The notes under the pieces are model-generated. The model saw nothing but the letters and a program-made list of their open reading frames with translations. It was not told the origin of the DNA and did no database searches. A stretch of DNA of 64,000 nt from the NCBI GenBank assembly GCA_016081115.2, contig CM071930.1, forward strand, positions 36,927,335 through 36,991,334, given 5' to 3'. Position numbers and translations under genes: made by a program. Each line of letters begins with the position of its first letter. The first letter of the stretch is position 1. Shown here piece by piece: positions 41,171 through 53,625 of this stretch. This DNA is from Rehmannia glutinosa (Eukaryota > Streptophyta > Magnoliopsida > Lamiales > Orobanchaceae).

Positions 41171-42546
41171 ATGGAAGCTTTAATCGATAAGGAAGCCAAA
41201 GTGTTGGATTTGGATGAAGAATTGGACATTGTTTCACCAATAAACAATACGCAAGGTTTTTGCTTGGCGAGATCTCTCTGTACAAAAAAAATCATTCAAT
41301 TCCTTCTATATCTTGGAAGCCGAAGAAGGGTTTTAACGCTAGAGAATGGGGAAAAAATCAATTCCTTTTTTGGTTTGACGATCCGAAAGAGAGGGAATGG
41401 GTTATTTCTAATCAACCATGTCATTTTGAAGGAAATCTTTTCGCTCTTAAAGAAATTAACGGTACGGATCAACCCTCTTCTATTGCGATCACAGAAACTC
41501 CATTCTGGACTCGTTTCTACGACCTACCCGTAGCGTGCATGAACAAGAAGGCCCTCTCTACTATGGTCAAGCAGATCGGCTCTCTAGTGGCCTGGGATAC
41601 TTCAGGCGATGGTCTATTCGGGAAATCAGCAAGAGTCAAAGTTGCCATCAATATCACCAAACCGCTTCCCCGTGGAATCACAATCAAGGTTAAAGGGGAT
41701 GAAAAATGGATCCCTATTAAATATGAATCACTACCTCTCTATTGCTTCTGTTGTGGGATAATTGGTCACCACTTTCGAACTTGCGCGGAATACGACAATA
41801 ATACGGCATCATCTCCATCGGAAACCAACTATGGGCCATGGCTAAAAACATCCCCGTACAAACGCCCACGCCCTACCTCATCCGTCGTCCCTACACCCCA
41901 TCCAAAAACGATGACACCCAAAAAGTCCCTATTCCCTGAAGCCCAACCTCAATCGCCCTCCCATGCAACCTACGTAAATCATGATGACCCCATCAACCCT
42001 CACACCACGACAACACACTTCCCACAAATCAATATCCATGACCTACCCATTGTGCCCAACCTCTTCTCCCTATTTTTAACCCCTCACAAAAATAAACCCA
42101 CAATAAAGCTGGCCAACCCCCCATTGACACATACACCCCCATCAAACCCTTCTGCCACATCAACCATAAATCTAATCAACTTTATCCCAAACCCCCCAGT
42201 ATATTCACCCCAGTTGATTACAACACCCTTCCAAAACACCACCACCAACCCAATATTGACCTGCCCACAAACCATTCCCCAGATAATCAATCTACACTCC
42301 CTAACACACCCTCTTTTGACACCAAAACCCCAATACCAACTCCAAGCACCTGGACCCGTGTCAAAAACAGACAACCAAGCCCAACCTCTAACCCCCCTGC
42401 CACATCTCCTAGAAAACGAAAAAATAAAAAAATCCACAACCCCACTGACCTATATCCATCATCACCCCCAAACAAAAAATCTAAGCCAAGTACCCAAACC
42501 ACAGTTTTATTGCAAACGCCTTACTCGTCTACTCCAACGGCGGTGA
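41171..42546 (+). pseudogene. LINE B ORF1: DUF4283-type domain and CCHC zinc knuckle
   Basis: The N-terminus MEALIDKEAKVLDLDEELDI is in one frame. From about 41255 a second frame carries FLFWFDDPKEREWVI, FEGNLFALKEI, FWTRFYDLPVACMNKKAL and IGSLVAWD (DUF4283-like) and the knuckle CFCCGIIGHHFRTC (about 41750-41791). A long Pro/Thr/His/Asn-rich tail follows to 42546. ORF1 proteins bind element RNA. The frame change removes part of the DUF4283 start (around YTQGF/LLGEISLYKK). Confidence 0.8.
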
Positions 42547-42575
42547 GGCTGCCACGGAGCAGCCCCGCCGAACAC

Positions 42576-45370
42576 AATGAGTTGCCTCAGTTGGGCGTCG
42601 GGGCTTGGGAACCCCGCACGATTCAAGTGCTTACACGAGATATCAAGAGAAAAGATCCCACCATTGTTTTCCTCATGGAAATAAAACAACTAGATTCTGA
42701 AGTCAGTAAATTATGCGACAAACTCGAATTTGCTAATTATTTTGCAGTTGATTGTAATATGGAGAACGGAGGGCGCAGAGGTGGCTTATGTCTTTTTTGG
42801 AAGGATTCGATCCAGCTTAGTATTCAATATCACTCACTACATGCTATTGACGCCATGATTGCCGGACGATGGAGATTTACGAGGATATACGGTTGGCCTG
42901 AGGAACATTCGAAGCATCGCACGTGGGAACTCATAAAAGCCCTACATACGCACGATGACACTCCATGGGTTTGCATAGGGGACTTTAATGAAGTTCTATA
43001 TCAATCAGAGAAGATGGGAGGTAGATGGAAGGACGAAGCAAAAATTCAAGCGTTTAGAGACGCATTATCGGATACCAATCTCGATGATCTTGGTTTCGAA
43101 GGATTTCAATTCACATGGACAAATGGGCAAGAAGGACCGAATAATATACAAGAGCGACTGGACCGATGTGTGGCCAACATATCGTGGATCTGTCAGTTTC
43201 CCCACTACAAAGTCGAGCACCTCCTTCGCATATCAACCGACCATTGTCCCATATTGATCACATGGGCTATCGCTCGTCAAAAAGGAGATAAAAGGAAAAA
43301 AAACGTTTATTCAGCAGATGCTCGTGCCCAGTTGGACGTCGACGACAAATTGCAGCTCCGGAAATTATTAAGGAAAAAATCCATCAAATGGTGGTCTCAC
43401 TTCTTTCTTGGGAAGCACTGCATTTTAGTAATGTTAGCAAACAATTAGCAGATGCTCGTGCCCAGTTGGAGAAAGCACAACCATTACCTCCAAATGGAAA
43501 CAACATTGCGGCTACAAAAGAACTCGAGAAGAAAATTATAACTCTGATGAAGCGAGAAGAAACTATGTGGTTCCAAAGGGCCCGTGCAAACTGGATCAAA
43601 GATGGGGATAAAAATACGGCTTTTTTCCACCAGGTGGTGAGCGGACGACATAAGAGAAATACAATTGAAAAAATTATGAACGCTGACGGCCAATGGGTTG
43701 ACAAACACGACGGCATGGCGAAGGTGTTCCAAAATTACTACGAGGATTTGTTCATCTCCACCTCGGACACAAACTTCAACAATGTACTGGACGCTTTAAA
43801 CCTCAGACTGCCGGACGAACATATAGCTGAAATTGGCACACCTTTTACTGAGCATGAAATTGTCGCAACGCTATCTCAGATGCACCCCTCTAAGGCCCCG
43901 GGGCCCGACGGTATGCCTTTTTTTCCAGCATTTTTGGTCTACTATTAAGTGTGATATTGTTGCTCCTGTCCTTAATATTCTTAATAATAATGCAAACCCA
44001 TCACCCCTGAATCACACTCACATCATCTTTATCCCCAAAAAGAAATGCCCCTCCCATCCCAGTGAGTTTAGACCCATCAGCTTGTGCAATGTGATTTTCA
44101 AAATCATTACTAAAGTCATTGCTAACAGAATAAAACACGCCCTCACCCATGTTATCCATCCTAGCCAATCCGCCTTTGTCCCAGGACGCTTAATCACTGA
44201 TAATGCCCTTCTAGCCTTTGAAATATTCCACGCCATGAAGTCTTCCACTGCTACAAAAAAAGGATCCTTTGCACTTAAACTTGACATGAGTAAGGCTTAT
44301 GACAGGGTTGAGTGGGGTTTTTTACACCAGGTCATGATTCGTATTGGGTTGCCTAATCACATTGTATCTCTAATTATGCGGTGTGTGTCTACTGTTTCTT
44401 ATTCTGTACTCACTAATGGCATTCATGGTAATACTTTTGTCCCCACACGAGGGCTTCGACAAGGAGACCCTCTTTGCCCATATTTATTTTTATTTTGTGC
44501 AGAGGCTTTCTCATCACTCATCAGACGATCAAAACTCGCTGGGCGCATTCATGGATTCAAAATTTGCCGGCAGGCACCCCCGACCTCCTACCTATTTTTT
44601 GCAGATGATAGCATAATTTTTGGGAGGGCAAATGTTAATGAAGTTGAGGAAGTCAAGAATATTATAACTCAATATGGTGAAGCGTCTGGACAAGTTGTCA
44701 ATTTTGACAAGTCAGAAATTAATTTCAGTAAAGGGTTAACGAGACGCTCGCGACATCACTTGCAAACCGGCTCGGAGTGCAACAAGTAGCCAAACATCTC
44801 ATCTACCTGGGGCTACCGACAAACGTGGGCAGATCCAAGAAGTGCATATTTCAATCTTTGCTGGACAGGGTGGCAAAAAAGCTCAAAAATTGGAAAGCCA
44901 TCACGCTTTCTGTAGCCGGGAAAATGACACTACTCAAGAGTGTGGCACAAGCAATCCCTACTTATATCATGAGCTGTTTTTTGATCCCACTGGAAACTTG
45001 CCAAAAAATCAATTCAATAATGGCGAGATTCTGGTGGGGACAAAAAATTGAGGAAAGGAAAATTCACTGGCTTCATTGGCATACACTATGTAAATCGAAG
45101 GACCATGGCGGGCTGGGATTCAGAGAATTATCAGTTTTCAACAGAGCCATGCTAGCCAAACAGGGATGGAGACTACTCCAGGACGACACTTCACTTCTTG
45201 CCCGCACATTAAAAGCAAGATACTACCCTAACGGGGATTTTCTAACTGCTACAATAGGCTATAACCCCAGTTTTACCTGGCGAAGCATTGTAGCGGGAAG
45301 GGACATCATCCGAAGGGGTACCAGAAGACTAATAGGAAATGGGCAGTCAATCCAAATTTTGCAGCAGTTA
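42576..45370 (+). pseudogene. LINE B ORF2: endonuclease and reverse transcriptase
   Basis: The likely start is MSCLSW at 42576, with one frame change near 42615 into NPRTIQVLTRDIKRKDP. Endonuclease motifs are FLMEIK, GDFNEVLY (about 42976), RLDRCVAN and STDHCPI. RT blocks are WIKDGDKNTAFFHQ (about 43600), SKAPGPDGM (about 43890), FRPISLCNV, QSAFVPGRLITDN, ALKLDMSKAYDRVEW, TRGLRQGDPLCPYLF and the catalytic YLFFADDSIIF (about 44590-44620), then LKNWKAITLSVAGKMTLLKS and WGQKIEERKIHW. Frames change near 43390, 43920 and 44770. The protein would nick DNA and reverse-transcribe the element. The endonuclease Glu-Thr is Glu-Ile here. Confidence 0.85.
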
Positions 45371-48234
45371 TAGATTTTATGATTCATGGTCCGTGTGGCG
45401 AAGCAAGGAAAAATTCTCCGTACATGGCTGATGGTCATTGCACGAAACATTTTCCTAAAAAAATTGTGGATGCCACGTGTATTGATGAAGAATGTTATCC
45501 ACGTTATCGACATAGGGATAATGGCAGGGTTGTTAAAAAAAATTGTGTTCCTCTTGATAACAGATACGTTGTGCCGCATAATCGTCGATTGCTACTTAAA
45601 TACGGTGCCCACGTTAATGTAGAATGGTGTAATCAATCTAGATCAATCAAGTATTTATTCAAATATGTCAATAAGGGACATGATAGGGTGACAACATCAT
45701 TCTATCAGAGTAGTGGTGATGAAGAATCAGGGAAAGCTGTAGATGAAGTGAGCATGTATTACGATTGCAGATATGTTTCATCGTGTGAGGAAGCATGGAG
45801 ATTACAGGGATATGAAATTCAATATAAATATCCTCCGGTTCAACATCTTAGTTTTCATCTTGAGAATGAACAATCTGTAATATTTCATGATTTTGAAAGA
45901 ATAGACGATGTTCTCAAGAGAAGCACTGTCAGAGAAAGCATGTTTTTGGCTTGGATGGAAGCCAATAAAATATATCCTGAAGCCAGAGAATTAACCTATG
46001 CAGAAGCTCCTACAAAATTCACATGGAAATCAAAACTGAAGAAGTGGGAGCCGAGCAAGGCGGGATTTACTATAGGACGTGTTTTCTATGTTCCTCCAGG
46101 GGCTGGTGAGATGTATTATTTGAGATGCCTTATCAATGTGGTGCATGGTGCTACGTGTCATGATGATTATAAAAAAGTACAAGGTGTACAACACAGTTCC
46201 TATCATGAGGCTTGCTATGCTCTCGGTTTGTTAGAGGACGATAAATAATATATTGATGGCATCATTGAAGCGTGTCACTGGGCATCTGCAAAGACTCTCA
46301 GGAGTTTGTTTGCATCATTGTTGTCATCAGATTCTTTGAGCAGGCCTGTAGAAGTATGGGACAAATGCTGGGAACTTCTTTCTGATGATATTGTATATAG
46401 ACGGCGAATTCTTTTTCAACATCAAGGTATCACATTTTAAATTTGATATTATGCTTTATATTAATTGTTGAATTGTTGAATCTATTTATATTCTTTCTTC
46501 ATGTTTTTTGTTTGGTTATAATAATAAGAATAAAATTATTTATTATGGTTTTTACATTTTTTCTCTTATGATAGATCTGGTTCTAAGTGAGAACGAAATT
46601 AAGAATCTTGCCCTGTTGGAAATTGAAAAATTGATGTGCAGCCGGGGGAGGAGTCTACGTGAGTTTTGTACAATGCCATTTACAAATGTTGACAATATTG
46701 AATTCAGTCAAAACAGATTAGTTTACGATGAGTTACGATACGATCGTAAGACATTAGCCGTAGAGCACAAAGATCTTCTTTCAAACCTTACTGATGAGCA
46801 GCGCAACGTGTATTTTGAAATAATGGGTGCGGTTCAATCTGATGAAGGTCGTATTTTCTTTGTATATGGATATGGAGGTACGGGGAAAACCTATTTGTGG
46901 AGGGCATTATCTTCAGGGTTGAGATCTAAAGGACAAATTGTACTTAATGTGGCATCAAGCGGAATAACGTCTCTTCTCTTGCCCAGTGGGAGGACTGCAC
47001 ATTCTCGATTTGTTATTCCTATAAATCCACATGAAGGATCAAGCTGTGAAATAAAAGTTGGCAGTCCACTTGCTGAATTGATTATGCGTAGTAAACTAAT
47101 AATATGGGATGAAGCTCCAATGATGCACAAGCATTGCTTTAAGGCTGTGGACACAACTATAAAAGATATTATGGAGACAGTCAAACCAGGAAGTCATCAT
47201 ATCCCATTTGGAGGCAAAACGGTCGTGTTTGGTGGAGATTTCAGACATATATTGTCAGTCGTCCCCAAGGGAAGTCGGCAGGATATCGTCAATGCCACAA
47301 TAAATTCTTCGTATTTGTGGAGACATTGTATTGTGCTTAGACTAACTAAGAACATGCGCCTTCAAAGCCTTGGTGAAAGCGATGATTATGCGGATTTGGT
47401 GAAGTTTTCTGAATGGATTGCAAATATCAGAGATGGAACACTTGGAGGAGAAAATGACGGTTCTGCCACTATTGACATCCCTGAAGATATTTTGCTCGAA
47501 TCAAATGGTGATCCTATTTCGACTATTATTGAAAGCACTTATCCAATGTTTAAAGATGCGATCGAGGATCCGACTTATCTGAAGGAAAGATCTATTTTGG
47601 CGCCTACTCTCGATGTGGTTGAGTCGATAAATCAATATATGACCTCTTTGAACACATCAGAAGGTCAGACTTATTTGAGTTCAGATAACACTTGCAAATC
47701 GGACGCTAATGTTGATTTCTTACATGATCTGCATACACCGGAATTCTTAAATGGGATATGATGTTCCGGAGTACCTAATCATGAAATTCATTTGAAGGTT
47801 GGGACTCCTGTTATGCTCCTGAGAAATATAGACCATTCAATTGGTTCGTGTAATGGTACACGATTAGTGATTACAAGGCTCGGTAAACATGTTCTTGAAT
47901 CCAAGATTCTCACTGAAACCAATGCAGGGCATAAAGTGTTGATTCCGCGAATGACTCTTACACCATCTGACCTAAGGATTTCCTTCAAGTTCCAGCGAAG
48001 GCAGTTTTCTTTGATCGTGTCGTATGCCATGACGATAAACAAAAGCTAAGGACAGTCTCTGTCTAATGTCGGCCTATATCTCAAGAATCCAGTTTTCAGT
48101 CATGGCCAATTATATGCGGCAGTTTCAAGAGTTACCAATCGAAAGGGACTGAAAATATTAGTTTGCGGCGACGATGCGTCAAATAACAAACAAACAACTA
48201 ATGTTGTTTACAAGGAAGTATTTCAAAATTTGTA
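45371..48234 (+). pseudogene. Helitron Rep-helicase gene (C-terminal Rep plus PIF1-like helicase)
   Basis: The Rep part starts at MIHGPCG and contains SIKYLFKYVNKGHDR and YLRCLINVVHGATC. The HUH and double-Tyr nuclease motifs lie upstream and are missing. After a stop at 46246-46248 (GAA to TAA by comparison with the expected Glu) the frame continues YIDGIIEACHWASAKTLRS. A probable intron follows at 46427-46574 (GT/AG). The helicase part has LTDEQRNVYFEIM, Walker A YGYGGTGKT (about 46870), Walker B IIWDEAPM (about 47102), GKTVVFGGDFRHILSVVPKG, then VGTPVMLLRNID, SYAMTINKS, and a final block to 48234. Further stops lie at 47759-47761 (TGA) and about 48047-48049 (TAA). The helicase would unwind DNA during rolling-circle transposition; this copy is dead. 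Confidence 0.85.
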
Positions 48235-48338
48235 ATTTATTTTTGTGCAATTGTAATTTGCTTTCTCAAAAATTTGTAATAGATTATATTTTTTATTGAT
48301 ATTTTATTTATATCGCAACACCACACCCCGAAAACACT

Positions 48339-48368
48339 CGTGCATGCATCGCACGGGTCAAAAACTAG
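48339..48368 (+). other. Helitron 3' terminal hairpin and CTAG end
   Basis: The 5-bp stem CGTGC/GCACG with a 7-base loop lies nine bases upstream of CTAG. The pair forms the replication terminator of Helitrons. Confidence 0.88.
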
Positions 48369-49040
48369 TTATTACATAATGAAGTATACAAAATATAAGA
48401 ACCCTAAATATACAAATAATAACAACCAGTACACATTGTATTACATAACCCTAGTTGCAGAGACGTGGTTTCGTGGGTTGAGTGCTGAAAAGTCGTTTTG
48501 ATTTTTTAAAAAAAAAACTGAACCCAAAACTGCGGGCTTCAGATAAGGTAAAATTTTTGTTACCAAATCAAAACAAGTATAATTACAAACATATCTCTGG
48601 AATTTTAGATCAAAATTACCCTATTGTCCCTGACTGAGGCGCCAACGCTTAAAATTAGGAGTAAAATCTGGACCATTGATTATTAAATCTAATGGTCTAG
48701 ATATGGTCTTTTGTTCTTAGCTAAAGGGCTTAAAATTGCTGGGAATGAATGGTGTACAATTAGTTATATAATGATGCACTGTTAGATATAAAATGGTGTA
48801 CAGTTCATCCATTAAAATGGTGCACAATTTTAGTTATGAAAACGTGATATTAATCAATCCCTTGATTGTAGGGGCGTTATTTATGTCAATTTGCTAATTA
48901 CTATTATGCCCTTTCCACCTATTAATTAATTGATAAATCAGTTATTTTTAATAGCAATCTGGGCCATTGAATAAAAGGTTTGGATGGATGAGATTGATCC
49001 ACACTGCCACACAGTAAGAGACTGCCACACGAGATCTCAT

Positions 49041-49095
<55 letters not shown>

Positions 49096-50152
49096 GATAT
49101 ATAGATTGTTTTAATTTTTAGTTAGCGATATCCAATTTGTTTAGTAATTATTTTTCTAGTTTGACAACTGATATTTTTTTGCTTTATTTAAATAAATATT
49201 AATTGAATAATTTACAAAATATTGGATCAAGAACTCCATACAAGAATAAACTTAATACATTCTTTTTTTTTATTTTTGTATTTTCGAAATAAACTTAATA
49301 CATTTTTTTCGCAATTATTAGAAACTGATTTTCAAAGAATTGAAAGTTACTATTATCTAAATCTGTTTTTTGTAAAATAAGTAGAAATTTGGCAAGTATT
49401 ATAAATCCGATTTTCAGAAAATCACGAATACATTATTTAATTTAAGAATGTTTAAAATTAGTGAATGTCAAACTTGCAGAAATTAAAAGGTAATACTTAT
49501 TTAAAGAAAGTATAATACCAATTAACAAATTAAATAACACTTAATCATTTACTACCAAAATCAACAAAATTCTATAATGCAAGTTTGGAATTCTTTTTTT
49601 TCTTAATAAAGGTCATCAATTTCATTTTAGGAAATAACAAATGGGCGGGAAAATAATTTTTAGAAACAAGTTTGTTATTTTATATATATATATATATATA
49701 AATATATATATATAGGGTTTGGATCTGGTCAGTCCACATAAATTATGTGAATATGTGAGACCAAATCTGGAGCGTTGATTTAATTTTTAAATGGTCTAGA
49801 TTAAACAGTTTTTTATCATTTTATAATGGTTAATTATTGGAGAAAAGGACATTTTGGTAATACAACTTATATCAATTATTAGGGGGAAGTTATTTTTGGT
49901 AGTGACTTTTTACATTACTATAATTTAGGGAACGGTTTTTACAAGTCTTCTCTTCCAAATCTTTTCTCTTGGCTTCTCTCTTCCAAATCTTTTCTCTCCC
50001 AAATCTTTTTACACGTCTCCATCTTCCTGAGAAAAACCTCAATCTCGTGAAAACTCCAATCTCCATAGATATTGTGAAAAACCCCACCAGAAGAGCATCT
50101 CCATCGATATGTGTTAAAGATTTCTCAACATCTTTGTGAAATAGAGAGAAAA
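48369..50152. other. Non-coding DNA with possible DNA-transposon remnants
   Basis: AT-rich with no supportable ORF. Phrases such as ATCTGGACCATTGAT (48666) and AAATCTGGAGCGTTGATTT (49764) resemble subterminal sequences of small plant DNA elements, but I could not pair termini. 49920-50150 contains CTTCTCTCTTCC repeats and may be the promoter/5' UTR of the exon at 50153. Confidence 0.35.
49033..49094. repeat. (AT)n(GT)n compound microsatellite
   Basis: An AT run to 49073 followed by a GT run to about 49094. A second AT run lies at about 49682-49713. Confidence 0.93.
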
Positions 50153-50272
50153 ATGGAAGGAGGAAAACAATCGGGTTCTTCATTTGCTACTGATCTCTTT
50201 GGGGCTAAGGATTCTTCGACAACTGGTTCGTCTTGTGGGGTTTTTGGTTCGATTTTTGTGCCTCCTACTAAG
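50153..50272 (+). CDS. Candidate first exon of a host gene (40 codons)
   Basis: ATG at 50153 opens a 40-codon exon (MEGGKQSGSSF, DLFGAKDSSTTG, GVFGSIFVPPTK) ending exactly at AAG|GTATT (50272/50273), phase 0. It follows a CT-rich leader typical of plant 5' UTRs. Ser/Gly-rich N-termini of this LFG-SIFPPP type occur in a family of small uncharacterised plant proteins, from memory. No later exon is recognisable before S3 begins at about 50782. Either S3 sits in the intron or the gene is truncated. Confidence 0.45.
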
Positions 50273-50781
50273 GTATTAAAGGCGGTGCTTTTCTTTTTCT
50301 TTTTTGAAAATTATTTTGCCATTTGGTTTTGAATTTTTGCTTCATTAGATTATGGGTCGTCTGCATTCTCGTAGTTTTAATGATGGTTTGTAGTTGCGAT
50401 ATGTCTTAGGAGCGTATGATAGCATGGAATTTGTTTTAATGGCTTCTTGCGTTGAGGAGGGGCTTGATTAAATAGATCATGTTTTTGTTCAACTATGTGC
50501 AAATGCTTATTGATTTTCGTAATAATGCTTATCTATGTTCTTCTAAATGCATAACTAGGATCTGTTGTGGGTTTTTTGTTATTTTTTATTTACTGATTTT
50601 ACTAGTTGAAAAAATAAAGTTTGTAGATAGGGAGATTAACGAGGCTTTCAATTGCTTATTGTTGTTGATAATTTTGCTTATGTATATTTTATATTATGCT
50701 TATCTATGTTTTATATTATGCTCTCAAATTAGGGGGTAATTAGTATTGCCATATTTTTTTCTAAGGCTGGGGGGATTGCTT
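50273..50781. other. Probable intron sequence or gene flank
   Basis: T-rich sequence with repeated TTATATTATGCTTATCTATG words, no coding signal. It ends where the truncated S3 LTR starts. Confidence 0.35.
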
Positions 50782-51843
50782 ATTTAATACGAGGAAAGGT
50801 CTACATCTCAAGATTGAAGACCAAGAAAATACAAGCCAACAAACACTAGTGCCTTTTGAAAATCAGCCTATCTCTTCAACGGGCAGATTTTTGAAAGTTC
50901 ACTATAAAAGGCTGAGGAAATCCATTGAGAAAAGGTAACCTTGATTACCTGAACCACGAACAAGCAAGCAATATTCAAACTGTAACCTGCAAATATTCTC
51001 AAAGATATTAAAGCAAATCCTCAATCCTGAAACTCGAAGGAAATCAATCCAACACAAAGCTGTGAAGGAAAGACAACTTCAAACTGTTGAAGAGGAAACT
51101 TTTGAAGAATCAAAAGGGGTCTACTTTCCAAGGAGGATTGTAGGAAGGTTCAAGGTCGAACCAGTATCAAGTTATTGGAGGGCTTCGTGATCAAATCCAA
51201 GAAGCTTTGAGAAAGTGAGCTGAAGTAGCAAGGCAACTGCCCTGTGAAGAAGCTGAGTCGGAAGAGAAGCCAGCTGTGTGACCAAGGTATCTCTAGACTG
51301 AGTCAAATGAGCAAGTCATCTGTGTGATCAAGACTTGTCTCTGGACTGAGAACCACTTTGTGAACTGATCATTACTTAGTGGATACCTCCAAGAGTTGGA
51401 GAAGAGAGGATTAGAAGAATTGCCACATCTTCGAACCTCTATAAAAATCAACTGTGTCATTTATTTTTCAGCACATTTACATTTGTGCATATCTACTTTA
51501 TATCTGCTCATAAACTTATTTGCTATCCAAAACTGATTAATAACCAAGTGCTAAAATCAAGTGTTAAAACAAGTTTAAAACAAATCAAAGGGTGTTAAGT
51601 CTTCCGCTGATAAAACCAACACGGTCAAGTTAAGTTTCAGGTTAAACAACTGAGTTATTCTATCAACAGCTCTATCGAGTCTGTTGAGTGGCTAACTCTG
51701 CTGAATAACTAACTTAGCTGTCCCTTAAGGACTTAGCTGTGTGTGTTAACTCTGTAATTTTTTTAAAGGACTAAAATCGAAAAGTTGGTAAGGTTTATTC
51801 AATCCCCCCTTCTAAACCTTACTCACACCCCTTGGGACCTTCA
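50782..51843 (+). repeat. 5' LTR of S3, left end missing
   Basis: It begins abruptly in the LTR at the block ATTTAATACGAGGAAAGG, which is at 63277 in the 3' LTR. It keeps the TATAAAA box at 50903-50909 and ends CTTCA just before the primer site. Confidence 0.85.
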
Positions 51844-51845
51844 AG

Positions 51846-51857
51846 TGGTATCAGAGC
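51846..51857 (+). other. Primer binding site of S3
   Basis: TGGTATCAGAGC, two bases after the LTR, matches Met-tRNA. Confidence 0.9.
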
Positions 51858-51970
51858 GGTTGGTTCATTGAGCCTTCCGCACTGGTTACTGAACTAGATC
51901 TCTATCTTTTCTAAAAGATTTTTAACACTTGTATTTTCAAAATCTTTCATTCTTAGCAAAAGTTATTATC

Positions 51971-53625
51971 ATGAAAGCAAATCTGACATGCATTCCTATG
52001 TTCACTGTTGAGGAATTTGATGACTGGAATTTGATGGCTAGTGATAGAGGATGGGCCACTGCAAATACTTAAAGTGAACACAGCTGTAAGAATAGCAACT
52101 GTAGTAGCAGAAGCAGATGAAGACAGACCAGCCATGGTTGAAAAGCCAAGGACTGAGTGGACCAACGATGACAGAAAGAGATACAACTTGGATAATGTGG
52201 CCAAGGACATTCTCTACAAGACATTGGACAAAGCAATGTTCAATAAAGTCAAATCTTGCAAATCTACAAAAGAAATCTGGGATAAATTAACTTTAATTTG
52301 TGAATGATCTGAGCAAATTAAAGAAAATAAATTGTCAGAGTCTACACAAAAATTTGAAAATTTTAAAATATTTGCAGGTGAAACCTTGGATCAGCTGGAT
52401 GCCAGATTCACTGAAATCACAAATGAGCTATCAGCACTTGGGAAAGAATATACCCAAAAGGAAATGTGTAAGAAGATTCTGAGAAGCCTCCCAGCTAAAT
52501 GGGAAATGAAGGTCATGGCCCTGAGACATTCAATGAACCTCACAACAACATCCAATCATGAGCTGTTCTCAGATCTCAAAGCTTATGAGTTTGAGCTGAG
52601 AAGAAAAGAACAAGAGGAGATAGATGTACCTAAGACAACTGCACTTATAGTCAAGGATAGAAAGAGAGCTGAAGTCAAGGAAGCAATAGACCAAGAGGAG
52701 ATTGCCCTGATGGTTAAAAGATTCAACAAGTTCTTCAATAAGAACTATAAAAGAAACAAGGGTGAATCCTCCATGAGACATTCAGCTCCCTCCAAGTCAA
52801 GGGAAGACAGGCCACCCAAAGAGAGCTGAGCACAAAGGGTTGAGTATCAGAGAGCTGATAACCCAAGGACAGAAAGAGCTGATCAAAGAGCTGAGAACCT
52901 GTGTTGGAATTGCAGACAACCAGGACATTTTGCTATTGACTGTTCCTACCCACCAGTTAATAAATACATGAATGAAGAAGAAAGAAAAGTCTTCAGAGAA
53001 AGAAGACAGGAAAAGAAGAAAGCCATATTGGCTGCTGAGACTGCTGAGACAGCTAAGTCTAAAGAAGCTGCAGACTCAGAGAGTAGTGAAGCTGACTACT
53101 CAAGTGAATCTGAAGAAGAAGCAATGATCTGTCTTATAGCTAAAGAACAAGATCAACCAGGCCAAGAAGATGAGGTATACTCTAACTCATCTCATTCAGA
53201 TTCAAGTGATAGTGATTGTGACACACACACTTCATCACCCACTGATTTTTATGATTCATTAGGCAAAATGATGAAAGACTTTGAGCACATAAAATCCTCA
53301 CACACACTTATAAATGAGGAAAACAGCCAGCTCAAAAGCCAAAACTCACAGCTGACTAAGGAGCTGAGTACTCTAAGTCACATAGCTGATGAGAACAAAG
53401 AGTTGAAGGCTGAAAATAACAAACTAATAGCAGAGATAGCTGCTATAGAAAAGAGAGAAAATGATCTTAAAAATGTAATTGCCTCATTCACAAAGGCATC
53501 TAGATCATTGGATGACCTTATCATGAGTCAAAAAGAATGTGGAGATAAGACAGGCATAGGATTCAATTCCTTTGTGCACAGTCAAACTCCTAGAGTGATT
53601 TTGGAAAAAAGGATCTTCGAGTAAT
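51971..53625 (+). pseudogene. S3 gag
   Basis: Start MKANLTCIPMFTVEEFDDW at 51971, then a frame change (about 52035) into IEDGPLQILKVN. Next come RKRYNLDNVAKDILYK, an in-frame TGA (about 52305), ENKLSESTQKFENFK, LDQLDARFTEI, KKILRSLPAKWEMKV (UBN2-type gag), another stop (52827), the zinc knuckle CWNCRQPGHFAIDC at about 52910-52950, then an acidic Ser/Glu-rich segment and a Leu/Asn/Glu coiled coil (LINEENSQLKSQNSQLTKEL). It ends at 53624. It forms the particle and binds RNA in intact relatives. The S1 gag at 8547-10626 is its diverged copy. Confidence 0.82.

Larger units (their letters stand above)
41171..45370 (+). mobile_element. L1-type LINE 'B', plus strand, 3' truncated
   Basis: Carries ORF1 (41171-42546) and ORF2 (42576-45370) with few but real frameshifts, so it is younger than LINE A. 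The 3' end is missing: there is no zf-RVT/RNase H tail or poly-A, and the sequence changes directly into a Helitron Rep at about 45370. Confidence 0.88.
45371..48368 (+). mobile_element. 5'-truncated Helitron with intact 3' terminus
   Basis: The rolling-circle transposon lacks the 5' TC end and the HUH nuclease core but keeps the downstream Rep region, the helicase and the 3' end. The 3' terminus has a hairpin (CGTGC 48339-48343, GCACG 48351-48355) a few bases before CTAG at 48365-48368, followed by T, the classical Helitron end. The left edge is a direct junction with LINE B. Confidence 0.88.

Noticed and set aside
42084..42437. Open frame of 117 codons on the minus strand, Gly/Val/Trp-rich
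   Set aside because: It is the reverse of the Pro/Thr/His-rich ORF1 tail of LINE B, a compositional shadow.
48640..49800. Possible small DNA transposon ends (ATCTGGACCATTGAT and similar)
   Set aside because: I could not match inverted ends with a target duplication, so no element is called.
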